DNA from: Thelonectria olida
Lineage: Eukaryota > Ascomycota > Sordariomycetes > Hypocreales > Nectriaceae
Assembly (NCBI GenBank): GCA_020736575.1
Contig: JAGPYM010000003.1
Span: 186,001-250,000, forward strand
Length of the DNA: 64,000 bases
Direction of reading: 5' to 3'
Shown here: positions 25,122 to 35,508 of the stretch, piece by piece
How the letters are laid out: the number at the start of each line of letters is the position of its first letter
Numbering within the stretch: the stretch's first letter is position 1
Notes under the pieces: model-generated
What the model saw: only the letters and a program-made list of their open reading frames with translations
What the model was told of the DNA's origin: nothing
Database searches by the model: none
Position numbers and translations under genes: made by a program

Positions 25122-25509
25122 GTTGTCAGCTGAAATGATCAACAGTAGGTAGGTTGTTGTTGTGTGTCGAAATTAGTTACGCTGTTGTTTGCTGCCTGCC
25201 CCCTCTTTCTTCGTCAGCTGTTGAGACATCACGTGAAGCCTCTTTGACATTTGTCAACCTCGAGTTTGGATTTGCTACTGTCTCTGTTATTCATCAACAA
25301 TCGTTGATACAACCTCTTCACGACTGCTTCTCTCTTCTTGTGCCTGGAGTGACCAAAGCGACTCCATCCATCTCGTTCCTCGTCAAATCCCAATGCTTCA
25401 GTGACATGGCATGGATCAAATCTCCCCATTTCTTGGTCTAGGTCTACAAGGGGATAGCGACTTATCACCACCCTGTACAGTATTGTCTTCATCTTCTGTT
25501 TATTTACCG
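25122..25509. other. short intergenic region
   Basis: This 388 bp gap holds the 3' region of the alpha/beta hydrolase gene and the upstream region of the broken trefoil-like gene. Nothing else is seen. Confidence 0.45.
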
Positions 25510-26500
25510 TTATAGACGACTCGTTGGCTTGTCCTCGCCGAGGAAGTCGTTGATGATTCTGGAAAAGTCATCCGCATATTGAAACAGAAATCCGTGTCCA
25601 GAGTCTGGAAACAGATGCAGCTGCGCATTGTACTTGCTCAGCTTCTTCCACATCAGGTAGCTATTCTCTGATGGCAACAACAAGTCCTCAGACCCTACAC
25701 CTTATCGTTAGCCTTCTCTTTGCAGCCTTAGGCTAGGGTTGCGCTTCTCACCATTGGCAATCAACACGGGCAACGTCAGCTCATCAAAGCGGTCGTACGA
25801 GGCGTCCTTGGCCTGCTTCGGGTCCATGAACTTGGCAAACGCAATGGCCTGTCGATGAGCGCTGGCGGCATCGACATGCTGGATTCGTTCACCGCGAGCG
25901 GTTGTGATTCTTTCCCACGACTCTCGACCAGCTTTGCGACTTCGCTCCGACGTGTTGAAAAAGCCCTCAATAAACGCTTCTCTGTGCTCTTCCTGCGTCG
26001 CAGCCGCCTTCAGCCTATTAAATGGCCCCAGTGGCGCCGTGACAACGCCCTTCCCAGTGCTCGGGATGGTGCCGCAGAGAATAAGCCGACGAACGAGGTC
26101 CGGGGCATTGAGAGCGACCAGCTGAGCCACGCAGCCACCCATGGAAAACCCCATCACATCGGCCTTCTTGTAGCCCAATGCCCGGATGACGTCGATGTAG
26201 TGCTGCGCCCAAGCGGTAAACGCCTTGGGGACTTCTCCCTCGGACCGTCCCACGCCGGCGTTGTCGATGAGGATGACGGGGCGTTTTGCTGCAAGCGGAT
26301 TGAGCAGGGCCGGGTCCCAGTGATCCATTGTTCCTCTAGCATGTGTGTCAGTCTCGGTGAGATGGCCGCATCATGAGGGCTTACCGAAAGTGCATGAGGA
26401 GAACAAGCGGGGTGCCATTGTTTGGTCCGAGGTGTCGGTACGCGAACTTGATTCCGCCGGCGGTGATGTATTGGTCTCTCGCAGTCTGAAATGTCGCCAT
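25510..26500 (-). CDS. alpha/beta hydrolase
   Basis: Three exons, 26500-26385, 26335-25752 and 25694-25510, join in phase to 294 residues, normal for a single-domain alpha/beta hydrolase. The fold landmarks are clear: an oxyanion-type loop at LLMHFRGTMDHWDP (residues 35-47), the strand VILIDNAGVGRSEG, and the nucleophile elbow GFSMGG with Ser103. The late acid is in VLIANGSEDLLLP and the catalytic His in DSGHGFLFQ. No signal peptide is seen, so it is probably cytosolic. It resembles proteins annotated as haloperoxidase-like or non-haem peroxidase-like hydrolases; the substrate cannot be told. It lies tail-to-head with the MFS gene on the same strand, beside the TauD-type dioxygenase, so a role in using an unusual carbon, nitrogen or sulphur source is possible. 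Confidence 0.88.
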
Positions 26501-26868
26501 TTTCGCTTCAAATAATTCCGTTGAGTTTATTTGATGTTGCTGAGAAGTTGTCAGGTTGACAATGAGATACCGAGGTAACTTATACGGCTATGATTACGTC
26601 AGGGCCGACCCCGCCATATTTGGACAACCAGACGACGAGGTCGAACTCGGGCCCAGTAGTTGATGGATATTTCGAAGAGTAAACGATGATAAAGTATCAG
26701 ACAGAAAAGAGATATCTGAAATCTAGAGAGAATAGCAGGTAGCTTTCGCCAAAGACGAGATATAAGGAACCTGATAGTAACTCTCAGCATTGATTCTACT
26801 ACATCACCTGGTTGGAGAACCAAGATGTATACATCTAACCACACTGCGCTCTAAACTCCAATTCCCGT

Positions 26869-28799
26869 TTAGTGAACAAACCGGAAATCCAAACGCTGCT
26901 GCCCTTGATCCTCGGTATGCAACACATAGTCGGCCTGCTGCTCCTTTGTCAAAGCATTCCACTTGGCGTCGCGCACCTTGTTCCGCCAAATGTAAAACAA
27001 CTTGACCAAGAAAAACAAGACGATATTGAACGACGTGATAGCAAGGAGAATCTTGTTTCCGCGACGGTACAGCGGCGCATCGTCCTGGCGGTAAATGTTG
27101 GATGCCACAATATTACCCGACTGCACAAACATGTTGTAGAGCGCCGCGCTGATGGCTCGCGTTCGCACGCTGTTGCTGTTCTTGGCGTTCCAGCCAACGA
27201 GGATGGCGTGGCAGTACGGATAGCTGAGCAGACCCGTGATGAGCGCGTAGCGGATCCAGGGCGAGATGCTGGCCGGTAGCGCGACAAGGGCGACGAGCCA
27301 CGGGAAGATCCAGACGTTGGACAGAGATGACAGGATCGAGCGCTCCTTGAACTTCTCAGACACCCACGTGATGATGAGGAGGTTGACGGCGTAAAGAAAC
27401 TGCGAGGGAATGGCCAAAAGGTTGGCGTGGAAGGTCGAGAAGCCGATTTGCTTGAGAATGTACGAAAGATAGGTATTGAGCGGCGAGGGCGGAATGTAGG
27501 CCATGAGGCCGATAAAGTAGAGCGGCCACTGTTCCCAATCCTTGACGGCCCTCCAGAGCTTTGGGAGGTTGACAGCCTCTCTGCGAACAGTCAGCGCTGT
27601 CCAGAAGAATCACTCATTCGAACTTACCGGTTGTTCATATCGCCCTTGCTAGGATCGTCACGTAGCAGACGGTTAACCATGATGTGCTCTTCATGCTCGG
27701 TAAACCATCCATCCTTGCCGCGGAACCAGTTCTTTGTCTGGCAGGGGCCCGGAGGCATGAGAACCCACGAAAAGAGACCGACGATGAAGGTGACAATGGC
27801 CTCGAGGAGGAAGAGCCATCTCCAACCGCCCCATCCGAGGATGCCTCGCATCTGCAGAACTCCAGCAGCCAGCAGGGAACCGACAATGTTGCAGGTGCTC
27901 AGAGCGGTCCAGAAAAAGGCCAGTCTGACGGGGAGTTCGTTGGACTTGTAAAAGTAAGTGAGCCAAAGAACGATGTCACTATTCGTATACGTTAGCACCC
28001 TGTCCCCCGCTGGCTTCGGGGACAACATACGGGATGAACCCTCCCATGAGGAGACCCAAAAACGCTTTGGCGGCATAGAAACCAGCTTTGCTCTGAAGAG
28101 CAGCTTGAGAGCCAGCAACAATGGACCAACTGCAAATCAGAAACGGAATCCATCGATCGGCACCGAGCTTCTTGCTAATCAAGCCACTCGGGAGTTCTGC
28201 GGAGAGAAAGGTAACAAGAAAGATCTGGCAGCCACAGGTGTTAGTCGTCAACGCACTTACGCCACCACCAAACAACCAGTTAACAAGGGGTGCATACAGT
28301 CTGGCCGTAGTTAAAGTCGTTCGTGTCCATGCCAATCTCGGGCAACTATCCTACTGGTTAGCGAACCAGGCACTCTTCCAGAAGCCCAATGGAACTCACC
28401 ATGTTGTCCGAAATGGCGCGATTAATGTTTCGCCGGTGGAAATCGAGAGCCAGGAACATGACCCACGCCCACAAGCAGATGCGCCAGTCGATCTGTGGCG
28501 GCGGGCCGTTAGCATAGCGTATCTTTATTTGGCGCCTTTGGTGTACATGTACATACCTTCTTCACAAGTCGCTTCTCTTCTTCATCAGTCCAAGTGTAGC
28601 TCGGATCGAAGCGGTGGCGGTTCTCATACTGCGCCTTTTCGTAGACCTTGCGCCAGTGGTCGGCCACGGCAGGATCAGAAAAGACGTGCTCGCCCGACGA
28701 CGACGACGTCTCGTTGCCGCTGTCATAGGTGGTAGAGGAGGTGTCCTGCACAATGACCTCCTTGGTATCCCGGTCGGGGCTTGCGCTTGTGACTGCCAT
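26869..28799 (-). CDS. MFS transporter of the Dal5/allantoate permease (anion:cation symporter) type
   Basis: Six exons, 28799-28557, 28492-28400, 28345-28298, 28224-28031, 27978-27628 and 27580-26869, join in phase to 546 residues. The N-terminal cytosolic tail ends in TWTDEEEKRLVKKIDWR, followed by LWAWVMFLALDFHRRNINRA and LPEIGMDTNDFNYGQT, which are hallmarks of the Dal5/Tna1 branch. Twelve hydrophobic segments can be counted, with the loop LPSGLISKKLGADRWIP between spans 2 and 3. The branch carries organic anions such as allantoate, ureidosuccinate, nicotinate, panthothenate or sulfonates. The gene is divergent from a TauD-type dioxygenase about 1.46 kb away, so sulfonate uptake is an attractive but unproven guess. 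Confidence 0.9.
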
Positions 28800-30260
28800 G
28801 GTGGAGGTATAGTCACGGTCCGCGGAGATGTTGCAGCAAAAGAAGGAGCCCGCGGAGAAACAAAATAGACGGGCGGTAAACTGGGGAAGAGAGGAGGACT
28901 GCAGGACGCATGGCTTCCATTATAAAGACCTGGACGTTGCCTCTCCCCGTGCCCATTGCGTTGCAGCGATTTCACACCGAACCTATGGCCCAGGGGCTTG
29001 AGAACTCTGTTCTTGGCCATCAGTGGAGAGAGATGTCGCGATGAGGCCCCGATATCACCTCAAATCGCCTCGAACGCTCTTCCATGGCACCACGGCCTCG
29101 AGACTATGCCCAAATCCCAGCCAGAACGGCTTCAAGAGGGAAATTTTCCAGTCGAGCACAGAACAAGATCGAGCCCGTTCACACCGGGCGGTGGCCGACA
29201 AGCCAATGGCGGCGAGAGGATAAGAGTAGCATCAGCCAAAAGGATACGGGCCAAGGAATGGATCTGGTGCCGTTGGTCAAACGGGTCGAGGCTGGCGTCC
29301 GTCTAACATGACAGAGCAGGCCGGACGTTATTCCGGAAGAGGATTTGAGAGAAGCATGGCGTGCCGACTAGTTGAAGAGACGAGGCCAATCGCTGGAGAG
29401 GCCGGCCGAGAGCCAGAATTATGCTTGTTGTTGGTTGTAGCAGACTGATAGAGTGGGTTGTTGATCTGTCCGTGGGGATGAGGCGAGTGCCGAAGCGAGT
29501 TGTAGTTGAGTTGAGTGGGATAGATTCACGTATGCGATGGAGATAAGCAAGGATGCATATGTCGGGGTACTTCATAAACTTGCCCATCTACCGAAACGCA
29601 CCAAGATTCTACGAATACACAGTCTCTGAATATACACTCTCCTCGATTTACAATCTGTTGTCCTGAAAACGAGAAAATCGTTCTAGAAGTCAGCGTCGCA
29701 TCGCTCCGACTACCGACATTGATGGGCGCATTGCGTGACCCGGCCCTTGATATTGCGACACCAACACCCAGCGGGCGCATCTCCCTCGAGCACGTCGTGA
29801 TGGCGCAATAGCTTCGTCCCACTCTGCTCCCACTTCGAGGAATTACTTCTTGCGGCACTTATGCCATGTTCCTATGGCGTCATTTGCTTTGAGATGTCGA
29901 CCTCGCCTTTGATGGCACTTGCGCAATCGGTACCACATCTGCTGCGCCCGTCCACGACACCCAACCACGGGCCCCGAGACAGCCTCTAGTTGCGTTGCGT
30001 TGCTCTGCGTTGCTTTTTCGCGTTCAAGAGTGACGAATGCAAGACCAAAGATGTTGCGAGCTGCAGCTTCATCGGCAATAAGCCCTTCCCCGCGCTGATG
30101 TCAACATCTTTGTCCATTTGCAACATGGCATTGCCGACGTCCGAGATGATCAATACTAAGCAAGAAAATCTGGCGTATATAAAGACCAAGATGGATCTCC
30201 GAGATAGCAGTCCCTCTTATCAGTTCAAAGCAGAGACTTGATACTGCAACATCACTCAAA
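28800..30260. other. divergent intergenic region between transporter and dioxygenase
   Basis: Shared upstream DNA of the MFS gene (-) and the TauD-type gene (+). A TATA-like stretch (GTATATAAAG, 30174-30183) lies about 80 bases before the dioxygenase start. No gene is seen. Confidence 0.5.
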
Positions 30261-31518
30261 ATGGCCCCTTCAGCAACAGAGACAGCCGTGGCCAACTTGG
30301 CAAAGGACACGGGAAACCTCAAGCTCTACTCCGGAGGCGTCGACGGCGCCTACAAGGAATTGGCTCCCGTAGCCTTTTCTAAGGAGGCCGAGGAGTTGGG
30401 TTCCGAAGAGTACGCTGCCGCCAAGGTTAGTCTCAACACCACAACAGCGCTTAGATATCGCGACTTACACCATAGCAGTACCCTCACTACCTCCCCACCT
30501 GGAACAAGGACCAGACCTACCCTCCCCTCCAGCCCTTTGAGCACCACGACCATGGCAAAGACGCCGACCCGTCCTTCCCCAACCTCCTCAAGGACGCCGC
30601 CGTCGTCCACCTGACACCAACCATCGGCACCGAAGTCTCCAACGTCCAGCTCAGCAAGCTCTCCGACGCTGGCAAGGACGAGCTCGCCCGCTACGTCGCT
30701 GAGCGCAAGGTCGTCGCCTTCCGCGCCCAGGACTTTGCCGACCTGCCCATCGCCGACGCCCTCAGCTTCGGCGGCTACTTTGGCCGCCACCACATCCACC
30801 CGACCTCCGGCTCGCCGCCGGGGCACCCGGAGATCCACCTCGTCCACCGCGGCGCCGGCGACAAGTCGCACGAGACCTTTTTCCAGAACCGCGTCAGCTC
30901 CGTCGCCTGGCACTCCGACGTGAGCTACGAACAGCAGCCCCCAGGCACCACCTTTTTGTACAACCTCGACATTCCCGAGACGGGCGGCGACACGCTCTTC
31001 GCCAACACGGCCGAGGCCTACAACCGCCTGTCTCCCTCGTTCCAGAAGCTGCTGCACGGGCTCAAGGCCACCCACTCGGGCATCGAGCAGGTCAACGCCA
31101 GCGTGCGCAAGGGCAGCATCAAGCGTCGCGAGCCCGTCGTCTCTGAGCACCCCATTGTGCGAACCCACCCCGTAACTGGCGAGAAGTCTCTCTTCATCAA
31201 CCCCCAGTGTGAGTCTAATCCCTCTCAACCCCTTTCGACGCTCAGAGCCGCTGACACTGCCAATATCCAGTCACCCGCTCCATCGTCGGCCTCAAGAAGG
31301 AAGAGTCCGACGCCATCCTCAACTTCCTCTACGAGCACATTGCCTGGGGCGCCGACTTCCACACCCGCGTCAAGTGGGAAGAGGGCACCGTCGTCGTGTG
31401 GGACAACCGCGTCGTTCAGCACACTGCCATTGTGGACTGGAAGACTGGTCAGCGAAGACATCTTGCCCGCATCACGCCTCAGGCTGAGCGGCCTTACGAG
31501 ACGCCTTTCGAGAGTTAA
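30261..31518 (+). CDS. TauD/TfdA-type Fe(II)/2-oxoglutarate dioxygenase
   Basis: Three exons, 30261-30425, 30479-31208 and 31271-31518, join in phase to 380 residues. The family converts taurine, other sulfonates, sulfate esters or 2,4-D-like acids by hydroxylation, using 2-oxoglutarate and iron. The iron ligands are visible: H200 and D202 in WHSDVSYEQQPPG, and the distal His at about residue 349 in VVQHTAIVDW; the 2-oxoglutarate-binding Arg lies in RRHLARITPQ. The N-terminal 60 residues, up to YPHYLPTW, are typical of the yeast Jlp1 sulfonate dioxygenase branch. The divergent Dal5-type transporter could supply its substrate. Regulation by sulphur starvation would be expected from the family, but I see no proven site. 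Confidence 0.92.
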
Positions 31519-31885
31519 GGGTTATGAGATGACAAAGATAGTGTGTACGATGAGATTCCCGGGAGCAACTCGAGAGGAATAAGGAGTAAAATTGTCAATA
31601 CACCTGTTCTGTCACACGCCATCGTCCTATGTCCATTGTAGAATGACGCTCCACTCCTGTTCACAGTCCACAAACCAATACTCCGATCGCCGGCAAGCAT
31701 GTCTTGCAAAATATGTATTGCCATCTTCGGCCGATGCCTATCGATCTCGCCAACGCGAATTGGTACACCTAATGTCAACGCCATCTAACCATGTATGTAT
31801 GTATGTATTCATCCCCAACGCCGTTAGATCCAGACATGCACACCCCAACGCTTCCTGTTCTCTTATACATATTTCCAATGGTCGC
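31519..31885. other. convergent 3' region with a TGTA microsatellite
   Basis: Lies between the ends of the dioxygenase gene (+) and ima1 (-). It contains a short ATGT tandem at about 31792-31807. No gene is seen. Confidence 0.5.
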
Positions 31886-34035
31886 TCAAAGAGTCGTGTT
31901 CCAAAACTGATGCGCCAACATCGTCATCAACACACCGATGCCGTACTTACCAGCATCCGTTTCGTTCATCCACACCTCCCAGCCCAGCCAGCAGACAGCA
32001 GCAAGCTCGACAACACTCAGCACAGACCCGACGTAGACAGCCGTACTCGGCGCTTCCTCTTCCCTCGTATCGTGGGCTGTCTCGCCCGTAATTCGTATGG
32101 CAACAGTTCCAGCGCCCGACAAAAGAGCCAATTGCAGTTCTCTTGCAAAAGGAACGGGCAGGGAGACCGTCACCAGCCAGAGACCCAACAAGCATGCGAT
32201 GATGACGAATTCGACGCCAAAAGACATTGTAGGACCAGGCCGGCTTTGGGTTGCAGACGTTGGGGGTGTCTTGTCTAAGCGAACCCGACGGCCCTCAGAT
32301 GGCTCTGGGCTTATACTAAAGCTCTGGTTTAACAAATCAGCCAAGTTGGAATCCTCACTCCTCTCTTGGCTTTGGGCAAAGAAGGTAGGTTGTTTGAAAG
32401 AGACGTCATTGTCTTCTTCTTCCGCCCGAGCCGATCGCTTGAATGTGTTACTCGCTGGGAAGAAGACAGCCTCCTTCTCCACCGGTTTACTCCTCATAAT
32501 AGGCGCATTAGGGTTGCGAAGTTGTCGAGCTGGCGTCGTCGGGGCTGCAGGAACTTTGTACCAAAACGGGGATTCGTGAGTCACTGGCGTCTCTCCGAAG
32601 CGTTGCGAAGACCAGTTCTGTGACGCCTCTCCAAAGGGGCGACTTGGGACTCTTTGAGCTTCCTTTTCGGTCTGCGTAGGCGTCCAGTCCATTTCGTCAG
32701 AGTACTGCACTGGCGCAGATTTCTCGCCGATGCTGAAAGAGCCCATCAAATTGGTTGGACTCCCTCTCTGTTGGTCATTGGTGAGATAAGGAGCTGAAAG
32801 ATTAACCTGACGTCGCTCTTGGTTTGGGGATGTGCTTGGCGAATCAAGGGCCTCATTGAGCATCTCAGAAAATGTCTTGGGGTCCTCTTTCTTGGCCGGT
32901 CTCGTTTTAACATTACTCGGAGAGATGGGAGTGTGGGTTCCAAACAGGGGCGTCGTATCTATGCGAATGGAATTCCGTGCAAACATGTATATCTACCATG
33001 GGTCAGCAAGCACTTGAGGTCTCAGGGACCAACATACCATACTCATGACGACTGCCATGACCAAATGCGCACTCAGCTGGGCTGATCTCGATTGCGCCCT
33101 ACCGCCATCCATCTCAAGCACCTGCTGGAATATGAACCGAAAGAAGATGATGAGTCCCTGAAACGAATACCACTGCGTGAACCCCAGCAAGTGTCTGGTG
33201 AAGCCGCGCGTGGCTTGCACAAACTTGGGGTTCCACCAAGCCGATAGTATGCTTGCCATGAATGCTCCATTCATCAGCTTCTCTGGTGGAGGGAGAAATG
33301 CGACAAGCCACGCGAGACTCGTCACCGCGAGCGTAGGCCAACTTCTGTCGTCAGGGTCATACATGCCCTCGTCCCGGCTCTTCAGTGCGCCAGAAACAAG
33401 CTTCAGATGCCACAACATCTGAAAGACAAGCCCTCCCCACCAGAGTCCTCGTCCAAGGTTATTGGCCCAGTCCAGTCCCGTCGTTCGCTCGACCCGAGTT
33501 GTCCTCTTGCGGCTCTTCTCCACCATCCGACGCAGATGGTCCGTCTTTGCGGTATACCCCGCCTGGCGAATTTGGCCTTCCACTCTCTCGGCGCACTCCT
33601 CGCATACTTGGGGATATCGTGCCTCCAAACCCTTGCGGAATCGATAGTAGTTGCGTTCCAGTGCCGGATAGTCGGGGTCCGAGGGGTCGTCTGGGAAGTA
33701 TTGTGCGAGAGAGGTTGTAAATAGGCGCTGGTTCTTGAGGCATGTTGAGCAAAAGACGTCGTTTTGCGAGGCGACGGGGGAGGATGCTCGTGGGTTGGCG
33801 TATTGAGTTGCGGGAGCTTCACGTTCGGTCGCAACAGGGGGGTCGGTAATGTCTCCGTTCTAGCATCGTTAGCAAACTTCTTCCCGGCTCTTCCCGGAAT
33901 CCGTACCTCATCTAGGTAGTTTGTCGCATCGCAATACAGACAGAGAAAGTCTCTGGTAACGCCATCAAACTTGGTGTTTGACCTCTTCCCGCAGTAGAAG
34001 CAGGTCAGGTATCTCGTCGCTCGGAGGCGCGGCAT
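31886..34035 (-). CDS. ima1: Ima1/Samp1-type inner nuclear membrane protein
   Basis: Three exons, 34035-33907, 33859-33038 and 32992-31886, join at codon boundaries to 685 residues. The N-terminus carries the Ima1 zinc-binding region: CFYCGKRSN and FLCLYCDATNYLDE in exon 1, then VFCSTCLKNQ and YPQVCEECAERVE in exon 2, four CxxC pairs in all. The stretch IRQAGYTAKTDHLRRM is typical of the family. Several membrane segments follow in exon 2 (for example LWWGGLVFQMLWHLKLV, LIIFFRFIFQQVL). Exon 3 has a long disordered Ser/Pro-rich region and C-terminal hydrophobic spans (VEFVIIACLLGLWLVTVSL and VYVGSVLSVVELAAVCWLGW). The protein is expected to link nuclear envelope, heterochromatin and spindle pole. 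The divergent neighbour is dsc3. Confidence 0.88.
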
Positions 34036-34472
34036 GGCTGTGTCATGGCAGCCGGAACTAACACAAGAGATCAGAACGGACGCTGTGTCTAGACTATGTC
34101 GGCAGCTGGACACGGAGAAAGAGCTGGATGAAGAATCGTCAGTAGTGATGAAAGAACAAAGGCACTGGATTCTGCCGGGCGGTCGCAGACGGATAAGCAG
34201 GGGGAGCGCGTGTGCTGTGCCGGGGCGAGCCGCCTCCACGGGCCACTCTAGCGGGGGTCTGCAGGTGCTAGAGCCTGGATGGAAGCCCAAGGCGCTGGAA
34301 CAGCGCCCCTGTAAATGGAACCCTCCAACGGGCAGCGCTCACGTCACCATCGATTCAACACCAGAGCCTCAACGGGGCATCAACATTTGCATCTGTAATT
34401 CACAGCCCTGCACCCTTTCTCACATCGCTGTCAAGACAGACATATACACGCTTGCACAAACATGCCCCGACA
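34036..34472. other. divergent promoter between ima1 and dsc3
   Basis: This 437 bp region must hold both promoters. Nothing else is recognisable. Confidence 0.5.
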
Positions 34473-35315
34473 ATGACCACTCGACCGTCGCCTTCGCAGT
34501 CCTCCCCTCGTCCCCTCCATCTCACCATTCGCTTTTCCACATCACAGCCCGATCTCCATCTCGACATTCCTTCGCCCCAGTCCACCACCGTCCTCTCTCT
34601 GAAGCATCTCCTACGCTCCCGTCTCAACTCCCGCTCGCGCCTCCGTCTCATTCGCGAGGGCCGTCTTCTCCCCGACGCCTCCGCCCTCAGCTCCGTCCTC
34701 AAAGCCCCTCCCCCGCCGCCGCCGTCGCAAGACGATCCCAAGGGCAAAGGCAAGGCCGTCGAGGGCCCGTCCGCCTCGCGCATATACGTCAATTGCGCCA
34801 TCGGCGATGAGCTGTCCAGTGAAGAGCTTGCGGCCGAGGAAGCTGCCGCGAACAAGCCGCCCGACAATGCGCAAAATGACTCCCCCAAGCCCACAACGTC
34901 CACACGGCCTCGTCCGCGCGGGTTCGATCGACTGCTCCAATCTGGCTTCACGGCGTCCGAGGTTGCGACCCTGCGCACGCAGTTTACATCTATTCACACT
35001 TCTCGGTACACACCAGACTCTATGCCATCACCGGACACGCTGAGAGGGATGGAAGACTCGTGGATAGACAACAACGCCAGCGGCATTCCGTCAGACTCTA
35101 CCCCCCTTGAGGATGAATACGGCGGAATGGCGTCACACTTGGAGGCCCTCTTTCGCGCTATGATGGTCGGCTTCTTCTTCCCGCTCGGCGCTTTGACGTG
35201 GCTATTACGCGAAGAAGGCGTCTGGTCTAAGCGATGGCAGATCTTTGTTGGTTTCGGCGTCTTCCTGAGCTTGGTGATAGGGTTTCTGATGGGAATATCC
35301 AGCGACCGCACTTGA
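34473..35315 (+). CDS. dsc3: DSC E3 ubiquitin ligase complex subunit 3 (DUF2407)
   Basis: Intronless, 280 residues from the first ATG (MTTRPSP). The protein belongs to the Golgi/endosomal Dsc ubiquitin ligase, which in fungi cleaves SREBP and removes orphan membrane proteins. A ubiquitin-like fold spans about residues 15-110: LHLTIRFSTSQPDLHLDI, the LKHLLRSRL helix and LRLIREGRLLPD, then IYVNCAIGDELS. The DUF2407 C-terminal half has GFDRLLQSGFTASEVATLR, a block highly typical of Dsc3. Two transmembrane segments lie near the end (about 223-242 and 252-272). An insert of seven Pro interrupts the ubiquitin-like part. Strong family match. Confidence 0.92.
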   Translation: MTTRPSPSQSSPRPLHLTIRFSTSQPDLHLDIPSPQSTTVLSLKHLLRSRLNSRSRLRLIREGRLLPDASALSSVLKAPPPPPPSQDDPKGKGKAVEGPSASRIYVNCAIGDELSSEELAAEEAAANKPPDNAQNDSPKPTTSTRPRPRGFDRLLQSGFTASEVATLRTQFTSIHTSRYTPDSMPSPDTLRGMEDSWIDNNASGIPSDSTPLEDEYGGMASHLEALFRAMMVGFFFPLGALTWLLREEGVWSKRWQIFVGFGVFLSLVIGFLMGISSDRT

Positions 35316-35508
35316 CGACATGTATTACTATAGAAGGCGTCGGCGTTACAATGAGCACGGAAGTCTTTTACAGGATGTCATGGACTTTTATAGAATCCAT
35401 TCGGGAATCCAGTCAAGGTCTTGAACAAACATGGTGTCCGACGCGCCAAACTCCTAACCTATGATGGTATATAACCGTCCTCTGTCGCTTTTAGTTTTCC
35501 ACCTCTAA

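Noticed and set aside
30350..31228. A 292-codon open frame on the minus strand
   Set aside because: It lies opposite the TauD-type gene, whose iron ligands and splice sites are clear; the antisense translation is low-complexity Val/Gly/Glu.
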